Translations under genes and position numbers: made by a program
Source: an uncultured Flavobacterium sp.
GTDB lineage: Bacteria > Bacteroidota > Bacteroidia > Flavobacteriales > Flavobacteriaceae
DNA: 64,000 nucleotides
Assembly (NCBI RefSeq): GCF_951805225.1
Contig: NZ_OX638201.1
Location: 4,774,001 to 4,838,000 of the forward strand
Reading direction: 5' to 3'
Shown: in pieces, positions 26,455 to 34,331 of the stretch
Layout: each line of letters starts with the position of its first letter
How positions within the stretch are numbered: the first letter of the stretch is position 1
The notes under the pieces: generated by a model
What the model saw: only the letters and a program-made list of their open reading frames with translations
What the model was told of the DNA's origin: nothing
The model's database searches: none

Positions 26455-26745
26455 TGTTGTTTTTTTCAGGAGCAGAAACTTTCTGATTTTTCAAGACCAG
26501 ACATTCCTTCCATTCGCTATATCTTTTCCTCTCCGCCGCGGCGGACAGAAAAAGGATGCCGCTTCTGTCAGGGCTAGCCAGAAGTTTATTTTTTTATTAG
26601 AAAAAAGTTGCAAAGGTTCAGAGGTACAAAGTTGCAAAGGTTTTTACATAAAGTTCGTAAAGAAAAAATCCGCATAAATCCATTTAAATCCGGGCCATCC
26701 GCGTGCCATTCTTTACACTTAAAAACAAATTATCTAATTAACAAA
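26455..26745. repeat. Composite repeat region with GC-rich palindromic block
   Basis: A GC-rich island in AT-rich surroundings carries the perfect palindrome TCCGCCGCGGCGGA (26532-26545) and a hairpin CTTCTG...CAGAAG (26562-26584) containing GGCTAGCC. It is followed by GTTGCAAAGGTTCAGAGG words (26607-26640) and ATCCG words (26655-26712). No ORF. It looks like stacked dispersed repeats. Confidence 0.5.
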
Positions 26746-26776
26746 TTGGCACATTCTCTAATTAATCATACTTTTG
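26746..26776 (+). promoter_or_regulatory. pth promoter, TTG-N20-TACTTTTG
   Basis: TTG at 26746-26748, 20 nt, then TACTTTTG (26769-26776) matches the Bacteroidetes housekeeping promoter. Transcription would start near 26783, just past an ATG at 26781, which favours the downstream start at 26841. Confidence 0.7.
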
Positions 26777-26840
26777 CCACATGATAAAATGGATAACAAA
26801 ACTGTTTTCATCAACACAAAAAGAAGAGAACATAGACAAT

Positions 26841-27407
26841 ATGAAAAAATATTTAATCGTAGGACTTGGTAATATTGGTGCCGAATACGTAAATACAAGA
26901 CATAATATAGGATTCAAAGTCCTGGATTTTTTAGCTAGAAAAGAAGGACTTTCATTCGAAACTGTAAAATTGGGTGCTTTGGCAGAATACAAGTTTAAAG
27001 GAAGAAGTTTTTTTCTTTTAAAACCAAACACTTACATGAATTTAAGTGGTAAAGCTGTAAAATACTGGATGGACAAAGAAAATATTCCGTTAGAGAATAT
27101 TTTGGTTATTACAGACGATTTAAACCTGTCATTCGGAACTATTCGAATCAAACCAAAAGGAAGTGACGGAGGTCATAACGGACTTAAAAACATCAATTTG
27201 GTTTTAAATACACAGCAATACACTCGTTTTAGATTTGGTATAAGTGATCAGTTCAAAAAAGGACAACAAGTAGATTACGTTTTAGGTGATTGGGACGAGG
27301 AAGAAAAGGCAAAATTACCGGAACGTTTAGAAGTTGCTTCAGAAATTATTAAATCTTTTGGAACGGCAGGATTAGAAAATACAATGACAACCTTTAACGG
27401 AAAATAA
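26841..27407 (+). CDS. pth: Peptidyl-tRNA hydrolase
   Basis: A 188-aa enzyme that recycles peptidyl-tRNA dropped from ribosomes by cleaving the ester bond. Motifs: LIVGLGNIGAEYVNTRHNIGF (contains the catalytic His and Asn), KPNTYMNLSGKAV, and GSDGGHNGLKNI (conserved His/Asn). ATG 26841 (MKKYLIVGLGN) matches the family's usual N-terminus. An upstream ATG at 26781 would add 20 residues, but it sits at the predicted transcription start. Some annotations may use the longer form. Confidence 0.94.
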   Translation: MKKYLIVGLGNIGAEYVNTRHNIGFKVLDFLARKEGLSFETVKLGALAEYKFKGRSFFLLKPNTYMNLSGKAVKYWMDKENIPLENILVITDDLNLSFGTIRIKPKGSDGGHNGLKNINLVLNTQQYTRFRFGISDQFKKGQQVDYVLGDWDEEEKAKLPERLEVASEIIKSFGTAGLENTMTTFNGK

Positions 27408-27502
27408 AGATTTACAGGTGTTTAAGTTTTGAAAAATCAAATTATCAGTTAATTAAATCGAATTATAACGAAATAGTATTTTCTATTCCAAAGTTAAATG
27501 TC

Positions 27503-27510
27503 TAAATTTG
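27503..27510 (+). promoter_or_regulatory. Superoxide dismutase promoter, -7 box TAAATTTG
   Basis: Exact TAnnTTTG match 35 nt before the start codon. No good -33 TTTG is visible. Confidence 0.5.
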
Positions 27511-27545
27511 GAATAAATTATTATAAATCATAAAATCATAATATC

Positions 27546-28157
27546 ATGGCTTTTGAATTACCACAATTACCTTATGCATATGATGCACTAGAACCACATA
27601 TTGATGCTCGTACAATGGAAATCCATTATACAAAACACCATAATGCATATACTACAAATCTAAACGCAGCAATCGCTGGAACAGATTTAGAAGGAAAAAC
27701 AATCGAAAATATCTTAATCAACTTAGATAAATCAAACGCAGCAGTTCGTAACAATGGTGGAGGTTTCTACAACCACAATTTATTCTGGACTGTAATGTCT
27801 CCAAACGGTGGTGGATTGCCAACAGGTGATTTATTAGCTGCAATCGAAGCTTCTTTTGGAACTTTTGACGAGTTTAAAGCAAAATTTGCTAAAGCTGGAG
27901 CAACACAATTTGGTTCAGGATGGGCTTGGTTAACAGTACAAAAAGGAGGTAAATTAGAAGTTGTAGGTACTCCAAATCAAGACAATCCATTAATGCCAGA
28001 AGTTGCTGGTAACGGTGGAACTCCAATCTTAGGAATGGATGTTTGGGAGCATGCTTACTACTTAAACTACCAAAACAGAAGACCTGATTATATTGAAGCT
28101 TTCTTTAGTGTAATTAACTGGACTGAAGTAGCTAGAAGATTTGCTTTAGACAAATAG
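27546..28157 (+). CDS. Fe/Mn superoxide dismutase
   Basis: A 203-aa cytoplasmic enzyme converting superoxide to hydrogen peroxide and oxygen. The N-terminal hairpin has HYTKHHNAYTTNLN with the first metal His. NHNLFW carries the second His, and DVWEHAYYLNYQNRRPDYI carries the Asp and His ligands. GSGWAWL is the usual family block. Fe versus Mn preference cannot be read from sequence. The gene stands alone and ends at a strong hairpin. Confidence 0.95.
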   Translation: MAFELPQLPYAYDALEPHIDARTMEIHYTKHHNAYTTNLNAAIAGTDLEGKTIENILINLDKSNAAVRNNGGGFYNHNLFWTVMSPNGGGLPTGDLLAAIEASFGTFDEFKAKFAKAGATQFGSGWAWLTVQKGGKLEVVGTPNQDNPLMPEVAGNGGTPILGMDVWEHAYYLNYQNRRPDYIEAFFSVINWTEVARRFALDK

Positions 28158-28181
28158 TCGAAAATAGAATAAAGAGTAAAG

Positions 28182-28222
28182 AAAAAAGACGAATAGCCTA
28201 ACGGTTATTCGTCTTTTTTTTG
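28182..28222 (+). terminator. Terminator after superoxide dismutase
   Basis: AAAAAAGACGAATA pairs with TATTCGTCTTTTTT around GCCTAACGGT and ends in a long T run. Confidence 0.9.
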
Positions 28223-28320
28223 TTTCTATATTTTTTAGAGTCTATTTTCTCTGTTCTATCCTCTTTTCTCAACAATCTTTCTTCTATAATCTTTACTCTT
28301 TTCTCTAGAAAAAAAGAAAA
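28223..28320. other. Pyrimidine-rich word repeat
   Basis: TCTATTTTCTCTGTTCTATCCTC and TCTTTACTCTTTTCTC words run through this stretch, complementary in kind to the GAAAATAGAATAAAGAG text at 28159-28180. Non-coding. Confidence 0.35.
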
Positions 28321-28321
28321 T

Positions 28322-28392
28322 AAAAAAGGCGGAATCTCTTCCACCTTTTTTGCCCCAAATCTACCATAAACTTAACCTACTAATGTTATGGT
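28322..28392 (-). ncRNA. Candidate small RNA, copy 1 of a tandem 71-bp element
   Basis: Read on the minus strand: a hairpin ACCATAA...TTATGGT, a linker AGATTTGGGGCAAAA, then a terminator stem AAGGTGGAA...TTCCGCCTT and a U run. It is 67/71 identical to copy 2 at 28527, with a fully identical 41-nt hairpin and linker part. Its promoter match is weaker (TACATTTA upstream). No ORF is inside. Confidence 0.55.
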
Positions 28393-28526
28393 TCAGTAAA
28401 TGTATGACAGGTATTCGTATGAAAAAAACTTTTTAGATGAATGGTAAATATATCCGATGAAAGGAATGTATTTTCTTATTAATGGGCATAATTTCTTGTG
28501 GTAGAAATACTTGACTTTATTCCAAT

Positions 28527-28597
28527 AAAAAAGGTGGAATTGCTTCCACCCTTTTTGCCCCAAATCTACCATAAACTTAACCTACTAATGTTATGGT
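28527..28597 (-). ncRNA. Candidate small RNA, copy 2 of the tandem element
   Basis: Same structure as copy 1 on the minus strand: ACCATAA...TTATGGT hairpin, AGATTTGGGGC linker, terminator hairpin GGTGGAAGCAATTCCACC and six U's. An excellent promoter (28602-28633) places the transcription start near 28595, giving a transcript of about 69 nt. It lies 100 nt downstream of purF on the same strand but has its own promoter. Family unknown to me. Confidence 0.65.
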
Positions 28598-28601
28598 ATT
28601 T

Positions 28602-28633
28602 CAAAAGTATTGTAGCTTTTCAATTTTACCAAA
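28602..28633 (-). promoter_or_regulatory. Promoter of small-RNA copy 2, TTTG-N20-TACTTTTG
   Basis: On the minus strand TTTG (28630-28633), exactly 20 nt, then TACTTTTG (28602-28609). Both boxes match the Bacteroidetes consensus with no mismatch. Confidence 0.7.
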
Positions 28634-28697
28634 CATATAGGATGAACGGCAAAAAAAACCGATGAAATGCACAAATTAACCTTTTGTTAATATATTT

Positions 28698-30596
28698 TTA
28701 ATAAGCTCTAGCGTCTTTTCCTTCATAAAAATTCATAAAAGCTCTATTTACAACACGATTTCCTCCAGGAGTTGGATAGTCACCAGTAAAGTACCAATCG
28801 CCAAGATTTTTCGGACATGCAACATGTAAATCTTCTACTTTTTGGAAAATGATTTTTACTTCGGCATTAATTTCCGGAGAGCTTAACATTTCGGCAATTT
28901 TATCTGAAACTTCTTCTGGAGTAAACTGATCGTAAATTGCAGTAACATAATTCACAACATCACTATCGATATAGTTTTCCTGTGCTTTACATTTTGTATA
29001 AACTTCATCTACAATATGATATAAGTTTCTTTCTTTTAATAAAGCCAAAGCCGCTCTAAAAGCAACAAGACCTTCAAGTTTTGCCATATCGATTCCGTAG
29101 CAATCAGGATAACGAATCTGCGGTGCCGATGAAACGATTACGATACGTTTAGGTTTTAAACGATCCATCATTTTTATGATACTCATTTTTAGCGTTGTAC
29201 CACGAACAATACTGTCGTCAATAATAACAAGATTGTCAGTTGGTTTGATAACTCCGTAGGTAACATCGTAAACGTGAGCAACTAAATCATCACGACTACT
29301 ATCTTCTGTAATAAAGGTTCTAAGTTTCGCATCTTTAATAGCAACTTTCTCTGTGCGGATTTTTACAGCTAATAATTCCTGTAAAGTTTCGGCAGTAAGA
29401 GTGTTTCTGTTAGCTAGAATATAATTGTTTTTTCTCTGATTTAAGAAATCCTGAGCAGCTTCAACTAAACCATAGAATGAAGTTTCTGCAGTATTCGGGA
29501 TATAAGAGAAAACAGTATTATCAGTATCGCTGTCAATTGATTCAAGAACAGCAGGTAAAATTAATTTACCTAAGTTTTTACGTTCCTGATAGATTTCAGC
29601 ATCACTTCCTCTGGAGAAATAAATTCTTTCGAAAGAACATGCTTTTTTAACTGTTGGTTCTAAGATTTGTTCCATAGAAACTTTTCCGCTTTTCTTGATA
29701 ATCAAAGCGTTTCCTGGATCAATTTCCTGAACACTTTCAAAAGGTACATTAAATACAGTTTGAATAACAGGTCTTTCAGAAGCTACAACGACAACTTCGT
29801 CATCTTGGTAAAAGTAAGCTGGACGAATTCCTGCAGGATCTCTAAATACGAAAGCATCACCATGACCAAGTAAACCAGCCATTGCGTAACCTCCGTCAAG
29901 ATTTTTTGCAGAACGGGTTAATATTTTTGCAATATCCAATCGGTCTGCGATTACCGGAGAAGCTTCTCTTTTAGAATAACCTTCGGCTTTACAATCTTGG
30001 TAAAGTTGCATTACTTCTTTGTCTAAGAAGTGACCAATTTTTTCCATAACTGTAACAGTATCTGCCATTTCTTTTGGATGTTGTCCAAGTTCAACCAGAT
30101 TTTCGAAAAGTTCTTTAACATTCGTCATATTAAAGTTACCCGCCAAAATAAGGTTACGGTGCATCCAGTTACTTTGACGTAAAAATGGGTGTACACTTTC
30201 AATGCTGTTTTTTCCGAAAGTTCCGTAACGAACGTGTCCTAAAAACAATTCGCCAACATATGGAATTTCTGACTTTATTTTTTGAACATCATCAGCAATC
30301 TCAGGTTTTGAAGCCAATTCTTCACTAATTCGCTCATTGATTTGTTTAAAAACGTCTTGTATAGGCTGTGCGTGATTCGAACGAACTCTGCTTATGTAGC
30401 GTTGTCCTGGCTCAACATCAAGTTTAATGCTTGCAAAACCGGCACCATCCTGACCACGGTTGTGCTGCTTTTCCATCATTAGGTACATTTTTTGTATCCC
30501 GTAAAAAGCAGTTCCGTATTTTTCTTTGTAATATTCAAGCGGTTTAAGAAGTCTAACTAAGGCTATACCACATTCGTGTTTTAAAGCGTCGCTCAT
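28698..30596 (-). CDS. purF: Amidophosphoribosyltransferase (glutamine PRPP amidotransferase)
   Basis: A 632-aa first enzyme of de novo purine synthesis. The N-terminal Ntn glutaminase domain follows a short propeptide: MSDALKHE, then Cys9 in HECGIALV, which would become the N-terminal nucleophile. The C-terminal phosphoribosyltransferase domain has the PRPP loop VIIDDSIVRGTTLK. The protein is about 120 aa longer than E. coli PurF, which is usual for this Bacteroidota form. A small-RNA-like tandem element lies just downstream. Transcribed toward it, 81 bp behind a PfkB kinase gene. Confidence 0.94.
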   Translation of the reverse strand: MSDALKHECGIALVRLLKPLEYYKEKYGTAFYGIQKMYLMMEKQHNRGQDGAGFASIKLDVEPGQRYISRVRSNHAQPIQDVFKQINERISEELASKPEIADDVQKIKSEIPYVGELFLGHVRYGTFGKNSIESVHPFLRQSNWMHRNLILAGNFNMTNVKELFENLVELGQHPKEMADTVTVMEKIGHFLDKEVMQLYQDCKAEGYSKREASPVIADRLDIAKILTRSAKNLDGGYAMAGLLGHGDAFVFRDPAGIRPAYFYQDDEVVVVASERPVIQTVFNVPFESVQEIDPGNALIIKKSGKVSMEQILEPTVKKACSFERIYFSRGSDAEIYQERKNLGKLILPAVLESIDSDTDNTVFSYIPNTAETSFYGLVEAAQDFLNQRKNNYILANRNTLTAETLQELLAVKIRTEKVAIKDAKLRTFITEDSSRDDLVAHVYDVTYGVIKPTDNLVIIDDSIVRGTTLKMSIIKMMDRLKPKRIVIVSSAPQIRYPDCYGIDMAKLEGLVAFRAALALLKERNLYHIVDEVYTKCKAQENYIDSDVVNYVTAIYDQFTPEEVSDKIAEMLSSPEINAEVKIIFQKVEDLHVACPKNLGDWYFTGDYPTPGGNRVVNRAFMNFYEGKDARAY

Positions 30597-30645
30597 TGTG
30601 TTTTGTATTTTGTGTTGTTGTAAGTTGTGTGTATTAACGTAATAA

Positions 30646-30672
30646 AAAAGCCCCGTTATTAGCGAGGCTTTC
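30646..30672 (-). terminator. Terminator between the PfkB gene and purF
   Basis: On the minus strand AAAGCCTCG pairs with the CGGGGCTTT region, followed by TTTTATTACG. It probably ends the PfkB transcript, so purF may have its own promoter. Confidence 0.7.
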
Positions 30673-30677
30673 GGGCA

Positions 30678-31601
30678 TTATATTTCTATGTCAAACTGAG
30701 TTAACGACTTAAATTGTTGTAATCGAATCGCTACTTCTGCTTTGCTTAATGTTTCCATCCTTTCGGTTCCAAATTTCTCCACACAAAATGAAGCTAAATT
30801 AGATCCGTAGATAATTGCGTTTTTCATGTTACCAAACGAAATGTTTTCGCTTTGTGCAATGAATCCTGAAAAACCACCTGCAAAAGTGTCTCCTGCTCCT
30901 GTTGGATCAAAAACATCTTCTAGTGGTAAAGCCGGTGCAAAGAAAACTTCTCTATTGTGGAATAAAAGTGCTCCATGTTCTCCTTTTTTGATCACCACAT
31001 ATTTTGGTCCCAATTCTTGGATCTTGTTTGCTGCTTTTACTAATGAATATTCTCCTGAAAGTTGTCTTGCTTCTTCGTCATTGATTGTAATAACGTCTAC
31101 ACGTTTAATTACGTCCAATAATTCAGGAAGAGCGCAATCCATCCAAAAGTTCATAGTATCTAAAACTACTAATTTTGGTTTTTTCTCCATTTGATCAAGA
31201 ACACTGCTTTGTACTAAAGGATGTAAGTTTCCTAACATCACAACATCAGCATCTTTATAGTTTTGAGGAACTTTTGGTTGAAAATCAGCCAAAACGTTTA
31301 ATTCAGTTACAAGAGTGTCTCTGGAATTTAAATCGTTGTGGTATAAACCGCTCCAGAAAAAGGTTTTTCCTCCTTTTACAATTTCGATACCAGAGATATC
31401 AATATTTCTTGAAGTTAAAAGATCTAAATGTTCTTGTGGAAAATCGTCGCCAACTACAGAAACGATGGCCGATTGTAAGTTAAAAAACGATGCTGATAAA
31501 CCAATGTACGTTGCAGCACCACCTAATATTTTATCTGTTTTTCCGAAAGGAGTTTCAATCGCGTCGAAAGCAACCGTTCCAACAATCAATAATTTATTCA
31601 T
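30678..31601 (-). CDS. PfkB-family sugar or nucleoside kinase
   Basis: A 307-aa ribokinase-like protein. The N-terminal block GGAATYIGLSASFF and the C-terminal signature DPTGAGDTFAGGF (catalytic Asp and anion hole) are intact. The family phosphorylates sugars or nucleosides with ATP; the substrate cannot be read from sequence. It often lies beside purF in Flavobacteriia, which suggests a purine or ribose salvage role (inference). The start gives the normal N-terminal strand MNKLLIVGTVAFD. Confidence 0.88.
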   Translation of the reverse strand: MNKLLIVGTVAFDAIETPFGKTDKILGGAATYIGLSASFFNLQSAIVSVVGDDFPQEHLDLLTSRNIDISGIEIVKGGKTFFWSGLYHNDLNSRDTLVTELNVLADFQPKVPQNYKDADVVMLGNLHPLVQSSVLDQMEKKPKLVVLDTMNFWMDCALPELLDVIKRVDVITINDEEARQLSGEYSLVKAANKIQELGPKYVVIKKGEHGALLFHNREVFFAPALPLEDVFDPTGAGDTFAGGFSGFIAQSENISFGNMKNAIIYGSNLASFCVEKFGTERMETLSKAEVAIRLQQFKSLTQFDIEI

Positions 31602-31846
31602 TTTATGAATTTCGAATTAGGGTGCAAAGATACTTCATAAGTTACAATATTGCAACGGTTTAGGTTCTCAAAATTTTCATAAAAAAAGAATATCGATTTC
31701 GGGGCTAAAACTATTGTAAATGAATGATTTGGATTTGATTGTTCAGAGTGCTTAAAATATGTTTTTTGGATTTAAAATACAATAATTATTTTTGAAAAAA
31801 GTGCTGAAGATTTTAGTTAGATTTGTTTTAACCTCAAAATCTCATC

Positions 31847-32425
31847 ATGAAGAAAATCCTTACCTTATTATTGTTGTTTTGTTTTTTGATTTCCTGCGAA
31901 AGAAAAGAACCAAATTTTTCTAAGGAAATGATTGAGAAATTGGGAAATCGCGGTGAAGTAAAAAATGGAATTACAAGATTACCACCTCCGCAAGCATCAT
32001 TTTTATATTTGTATGTTTTAATAAGTAATAATGAAATCCATTTATGTAATAGTGATGAATTGTTCTTTTTATATAAAGAATATTATTTTAAAACATTTAA
32101 AACATTTGAAGATTTTCTAGATGCAGTTTTAAATGAAGATTTTGTGTTGGATAAAAAAATATTCAAAACATTTAGAAACTTTGATAGCTTCAGATTGAAT
32201 TCAAAAATAAAAGAGGAATATATCAGTTTAGGATTTGATAAATTTTTAAAGAAGTATTCAGTAGATAATGTTGGAAAAGAAAAGTTTAGACTTAACAAAT
32301 CGATTATTCAAAAAAATGAGCTTTCAACAATAAAATACCTTTTATATAAAAACAGATATGATGTTGGTTTTGATGATTATCACGCTACATATTATATTTG
32401 GAAAAGGGAAGACTCTTTTAAATAA
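31847..32425 (+). CDS. Hypothetical lipoprotein
   Basis: A 192-aa protein with a lipobox (LISC, Cys17) and signal MKKILTLLLLFCFL. The mature part is rich in Phe, Lys and Asn, with no motif I recognise (for example PPPQASFLYLYVLISNNEIHLC and ILNEDFVL-type helices). Low GC and Phe-rich like many Flavobacterium orphan lipoproteins. It runs into the minus-strand small ORF at 32427 with a 1-nt gap. Function unknown. Confidence 0.6.
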   Translation: MKKILTLLLLFCFLISCERKEPNFSKEMIEKLGNRGEVKNGITRLPPPQASFLYLYVLISNNEIHLCNSDELFFLYKEYYFKTFKTFEDFLDAVLNEDFVLDKKIFKTFRNFDSFRLNSKIKEEYISLGFDKFLKKYSVDNVGKEKFRLNKSIIQKNELSTIKYLLYKNRYDVGFDDYHATYYIWKREDSFK

Positions 32426-32426
32426 A

Positions 32427-32588
32427 TTATAGTTGATAGAATTCGAAGATTTTTAGCTTTTTCTCTTCCCATTTTTTATTAAACGTTTCTAAAGACATTG
32501 TTGAGGATTTTTCAGCAATTTCAATCCAATGTGTAAATTCTTCTTCTGATAAATCTTTTCCAATTTGGTCACTTTCATCTTCAATCAT
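32427..32588 (-). CDS. Small acidic hypothetical protein (53 aa), third gene of the ECF sigma operon
   Basis: An ORF from ATG 32588 to TAA 32427 encodes 53 aa beginning MIEDESDQIGKDLSEEEF and ending KLKIFEFYQL. It is acidic at the start and basic near residues 38-46, with the helical HWIEIAEKSS region between. It lies 22 bp after the anti-sigma-like gene in the same direction, which supports a real gene. No family recognised. A regulatory role is only suggested by position. Confidence 0.55.
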   Translation of the reverse strand: MIEDESDQIGKDLSEEEFTHWIEIAEKSSTMSLETFNKKWEEKKLKIFEFYQL

Positions 32589-32610
32589 AATTAGTTTCTT
32601 TTAAATAAAT

Positions 32611-33006
32611 CTACAACTGATACTTCTTATCAAAATAATTCTTCAAAACACCAATCTGAATCAAAACCATAAACGGAACTATTAGTAACGCATACAATAT
32701 ATTCTTAGAAAAGTGAATTCCAGAAAGTAGGGCAGAAGCTTTATCTGAATATGTTTTATCTATTCCGAAATTAGAAATACCATTATTTGAATAAATAGAG
32801 TAAAAAGTCAAAGCAATTAAACTCATACCGATAAATATCCAGGTTGCTTTAGATATTAAAGGTTTGTAAGCTTTGATTTTGCTTTGCTCAGCGATTAAAA
32901 CCTGAGACATTATTTTTGAAGTAAAGTCAAATGATGGCGACTCCAAAGTATTTTCGGACATCATTTTCTCAATCAGATTTTCTATTTCTTTATCATTTTC
33001 TTTCAT
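32611..33006 (-). CDS. Putative anti-sigma factor, membrane protein
   Basis: A 131-aa protein with a cytoplasmic N-terminus of about 50 residues (IENLIEKMMSENTLESPSFDFTSKIMSQV) and two membrane segments (about 52-70, ATWIFIGMSLIALTFYSIY, and about 100-120, LYALLIVPFMVLIQIGV). Its ATG overlaps the end of the ECF sigma gene by 14 bp, the usual arrangement for a cognate anti-sigma. No zinc-binding HxxxCxxC motif is present, so it is not a ZAS-type anti-sigma. The role is inferred from position and topology. Confidence 0.65.
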   Translation of the reverse strand: MKENDKEIENLIEKMMSENTLESPSFDFTSKIMSQVLIAEQSKIKAYKPLISKATWIFIGMSLIALTFYSIYSNNGISNFGIDKTYSDKASALLSGIHFSKNILYALLIVPFMVLIQIGVLKNYFDKKYQL

Positions 33007-33577
33007 AACATTCTATTATTTCTGGTTCTAATTGCTTTTTCAAAATTACGGCTAATTTCTGTCGGCTTCTAAATAATTTTACTTTGACATTATTAGCATT
33101 GATGTTCATGATTTTTCCAATTTCTTCTAAACTCTGATCTTCGAAGTAAAACAAAGTTAGCAGGAAATTCTCTTCACTTGGCAATGAATTCAAACAATTC
33201 TGAATCGTTTGCTTTCGTTCTTTATCTTCCAAAGCACTTAAAGCATTTTCCATCGTTTTGATTAAATGTGCCGAAAATTCATCTATCGATATATTATTGT
33301 CTTCTTTTTTATTTTTCTTTAAACGATCCAGACATGTATTATAAGCAATTTTATAAATCCAGGTCGAAAATTTAGAATCTCCTTTAAACTTTATCAGAGA
33401 ATTGAAAACTTTTATAAAAGTATCTTGTGCAACTTCTTCTGCTTCTTCCCGGTTTTTAATCATTTTTAGAGCCAATGTAAAGATCATATCTTTATAACGA
33501 TCAACAAGAACGGCAAACGCATTGGTCTCGCCTTGCAGAATTTTATCTATATAATGTTGATCAGGTATTGTACTCAT
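32993..33577 (-). CDS. ECF-type RNA polymerase sigma factor
   Basis: A 194-aa sigma-70 family protein. Region 2 (about 20-95) contains LVDRYKDMIFTLALKMIKNREEAEEVAQDTFIKVFNS and the -10-binding part FSTWIYKIAYNTCLD. Region 4 (about 125-180) has the helix-turn-helix LPSEENFLLTLFYFEDQSLEEIGKIMN. Its own promoter region (33587-33617) carries a motif repeated with the same spacing before the divergent DUF6249 gene, so autoregulation is likely. The short distance from that motif to ATG 33577 implies a nearly leaderless transcript. Confidence 0.92.
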   Translation of the reverse strand: MSTIPDQHYIDKILQGETNAFAVLVDRYKDMIFTLALKMIKNREEAEEVAQDTFIKVFNSLIKFKGDSKFSTWIYKIAYNTCLDRLKKNKKEDNNISIDEFSAHLIKTMENALSALEDKERKQTIQNCLNSLPSEENFLLTLFYFEDQSLEEIGKIMNINANNVKVKLFRSRQKLAVILKKQLEPEIIECYERK

Positions 33578-33586
33578 ATTATATAA

Positions 33587-33617
33587 GACGACGGTTCTTT
33601 TAATTAGGTTACAACAA
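33587..33617 (-). promoter_or_regulatory. ECF-type promoter of the sigma operon
   Basis: On the minus strand TTGTTGTAACCT (33606-33617), 13 nt, GTCGTC (33587-33592). The same two boxes with the same 13-nt spacing precede the divergent gene at 33885-33915. GTAAC and CGTC are the kind of -35/-10 words ECF sigma factors use. Confidence 0.7.
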
Positions 33618-33674
33618 TTTGAAAATAAATTCTAAATTTTTTAAATTCCAAATTTCAATCTATTATGGGGATAG

Positions 33675-33707
33675 ATCTTTGTCAAAGTTTAAAACTTTGA
33701 CAAAGAT
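33675..33707. repeat. 33-bp perfect palindrome
   Basis: ATCTTTGTCAAAGTTT (33675-33690) and its exact reverse complement (33692-33707) are separated by one A. It sits between the two divergent ECF-type promoters. There is no T run, so it is more likely a DNA-level repeat or binding site than a terminator. Confidence 0.7.
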
Positions 33708-33884
33708 TACGGAGACGTTACGTTATGCATAATCTTCGTTGAGATGACAAATATGCCGATGCTAATTTTGTTTTTTTAAACGTTGTCAAAACTTTAGCTT
33801 TTTGAAAACAATTACAAACTCAAAATTAACTCATAATCAGTAAGTTTTGAGATTTAGAATTTAAAATTTGAAAATTTTTCACTT

Positions 33885-33915
33885 TTGTTGTAACCTCAAT
33901 TCGAAAGGTGTCGTC
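33885..33915 (+). promoter_or_regulatory. ECF-type promoter of the DUF6249 gene
   Basis: TTGTTGTAACCT (33885-33896), 13 nt, GTCGTC (33910-33915). Identical boxes and spacing to the sigma-operon promoter, with the 13-nt spacer itself different. The start codon is 35 nt downstream. Confidence 0.7.
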
Positions 33916-33950
33916 ATATGGGTATCAATCAATTATAAAAAATAAAAATT

Positions 33951-34298
33951 ATGGGACCACAAATTTTAGTACCAATCAGCATGTTTCTGATGATCTTCGG
34001 AATCGTTTATCTTATTTACTCAACAAGAAACAGAGAGCGTTTAGCACTTATAGAAAAAGGTGTAGATGCAAGTATATTTTTAAAAGGAAGAAATAATGGA
34101 GTTCCGGTTTGGAAAGTACTTATTTTGAATCTGGCCTTTTTATTAATAGGAAGCGGAGTAGGTATTTTTGTTGCCTTGCTAATCACAACTTATACTTCTT
34201 TGATAGATGCAGCAGTTTATCCATCAATTATTTTTATCATGGCCGGAGTTGGTTTATTGGCCGGATTTAGCAAAGCTAAAGATTTAGATAAAGAATAA
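33951..34298 (+). CDS. DUF6249-type small membrane protein
   Basis: A 115-aa protein with a membrane segment at about residues 6-24 (PISMFLMIFGIVYLIYSTR), the conserved juxtamembrane block NRERLALIEKG, and two further hydrophobic segments (about 55-80 and 90-106). This fits the DUF6249 family common in Bacteroidota, of unknown function. It is divergent from the ECF sigma operon and shares its promoter motif, so it is a probable member of that regulon. Confidence 0.72.
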   Translation: MGPQILVPISMFLMIFGIVYLIYSTRNRERLALIEKGVDASIFLKGRNNGVPVWKVLILNLAFLLIGSGVGIFVALLITTYTSLIDAAVYPSIIFIMAGVGLLAGFSKAKDLDKE

Positions 34299-34331
34299 AG
34301 AATCGTTTAAGTTAGTACCATTAACGATTAT

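Noticed and set aside
26781..26840. Upstream ATG for pth
   Set aside because: It sits at the predicted transcription start given the promoter at 26746-26776, so ATG 26841 is preferred. The longer form cannot be fully excluded.
28322..28597. CRISPR-like repeat
   Set aside because: There are only two 71-bp copies, 134 nt apart, each with its own hairpins; no repeat-spacer series and no cas genes.
30678..31601. Ribokinase (rbsK) assignment
   Set aside because: Only the general PfkB signatures are visible; substrate residues do not justify a specific name.
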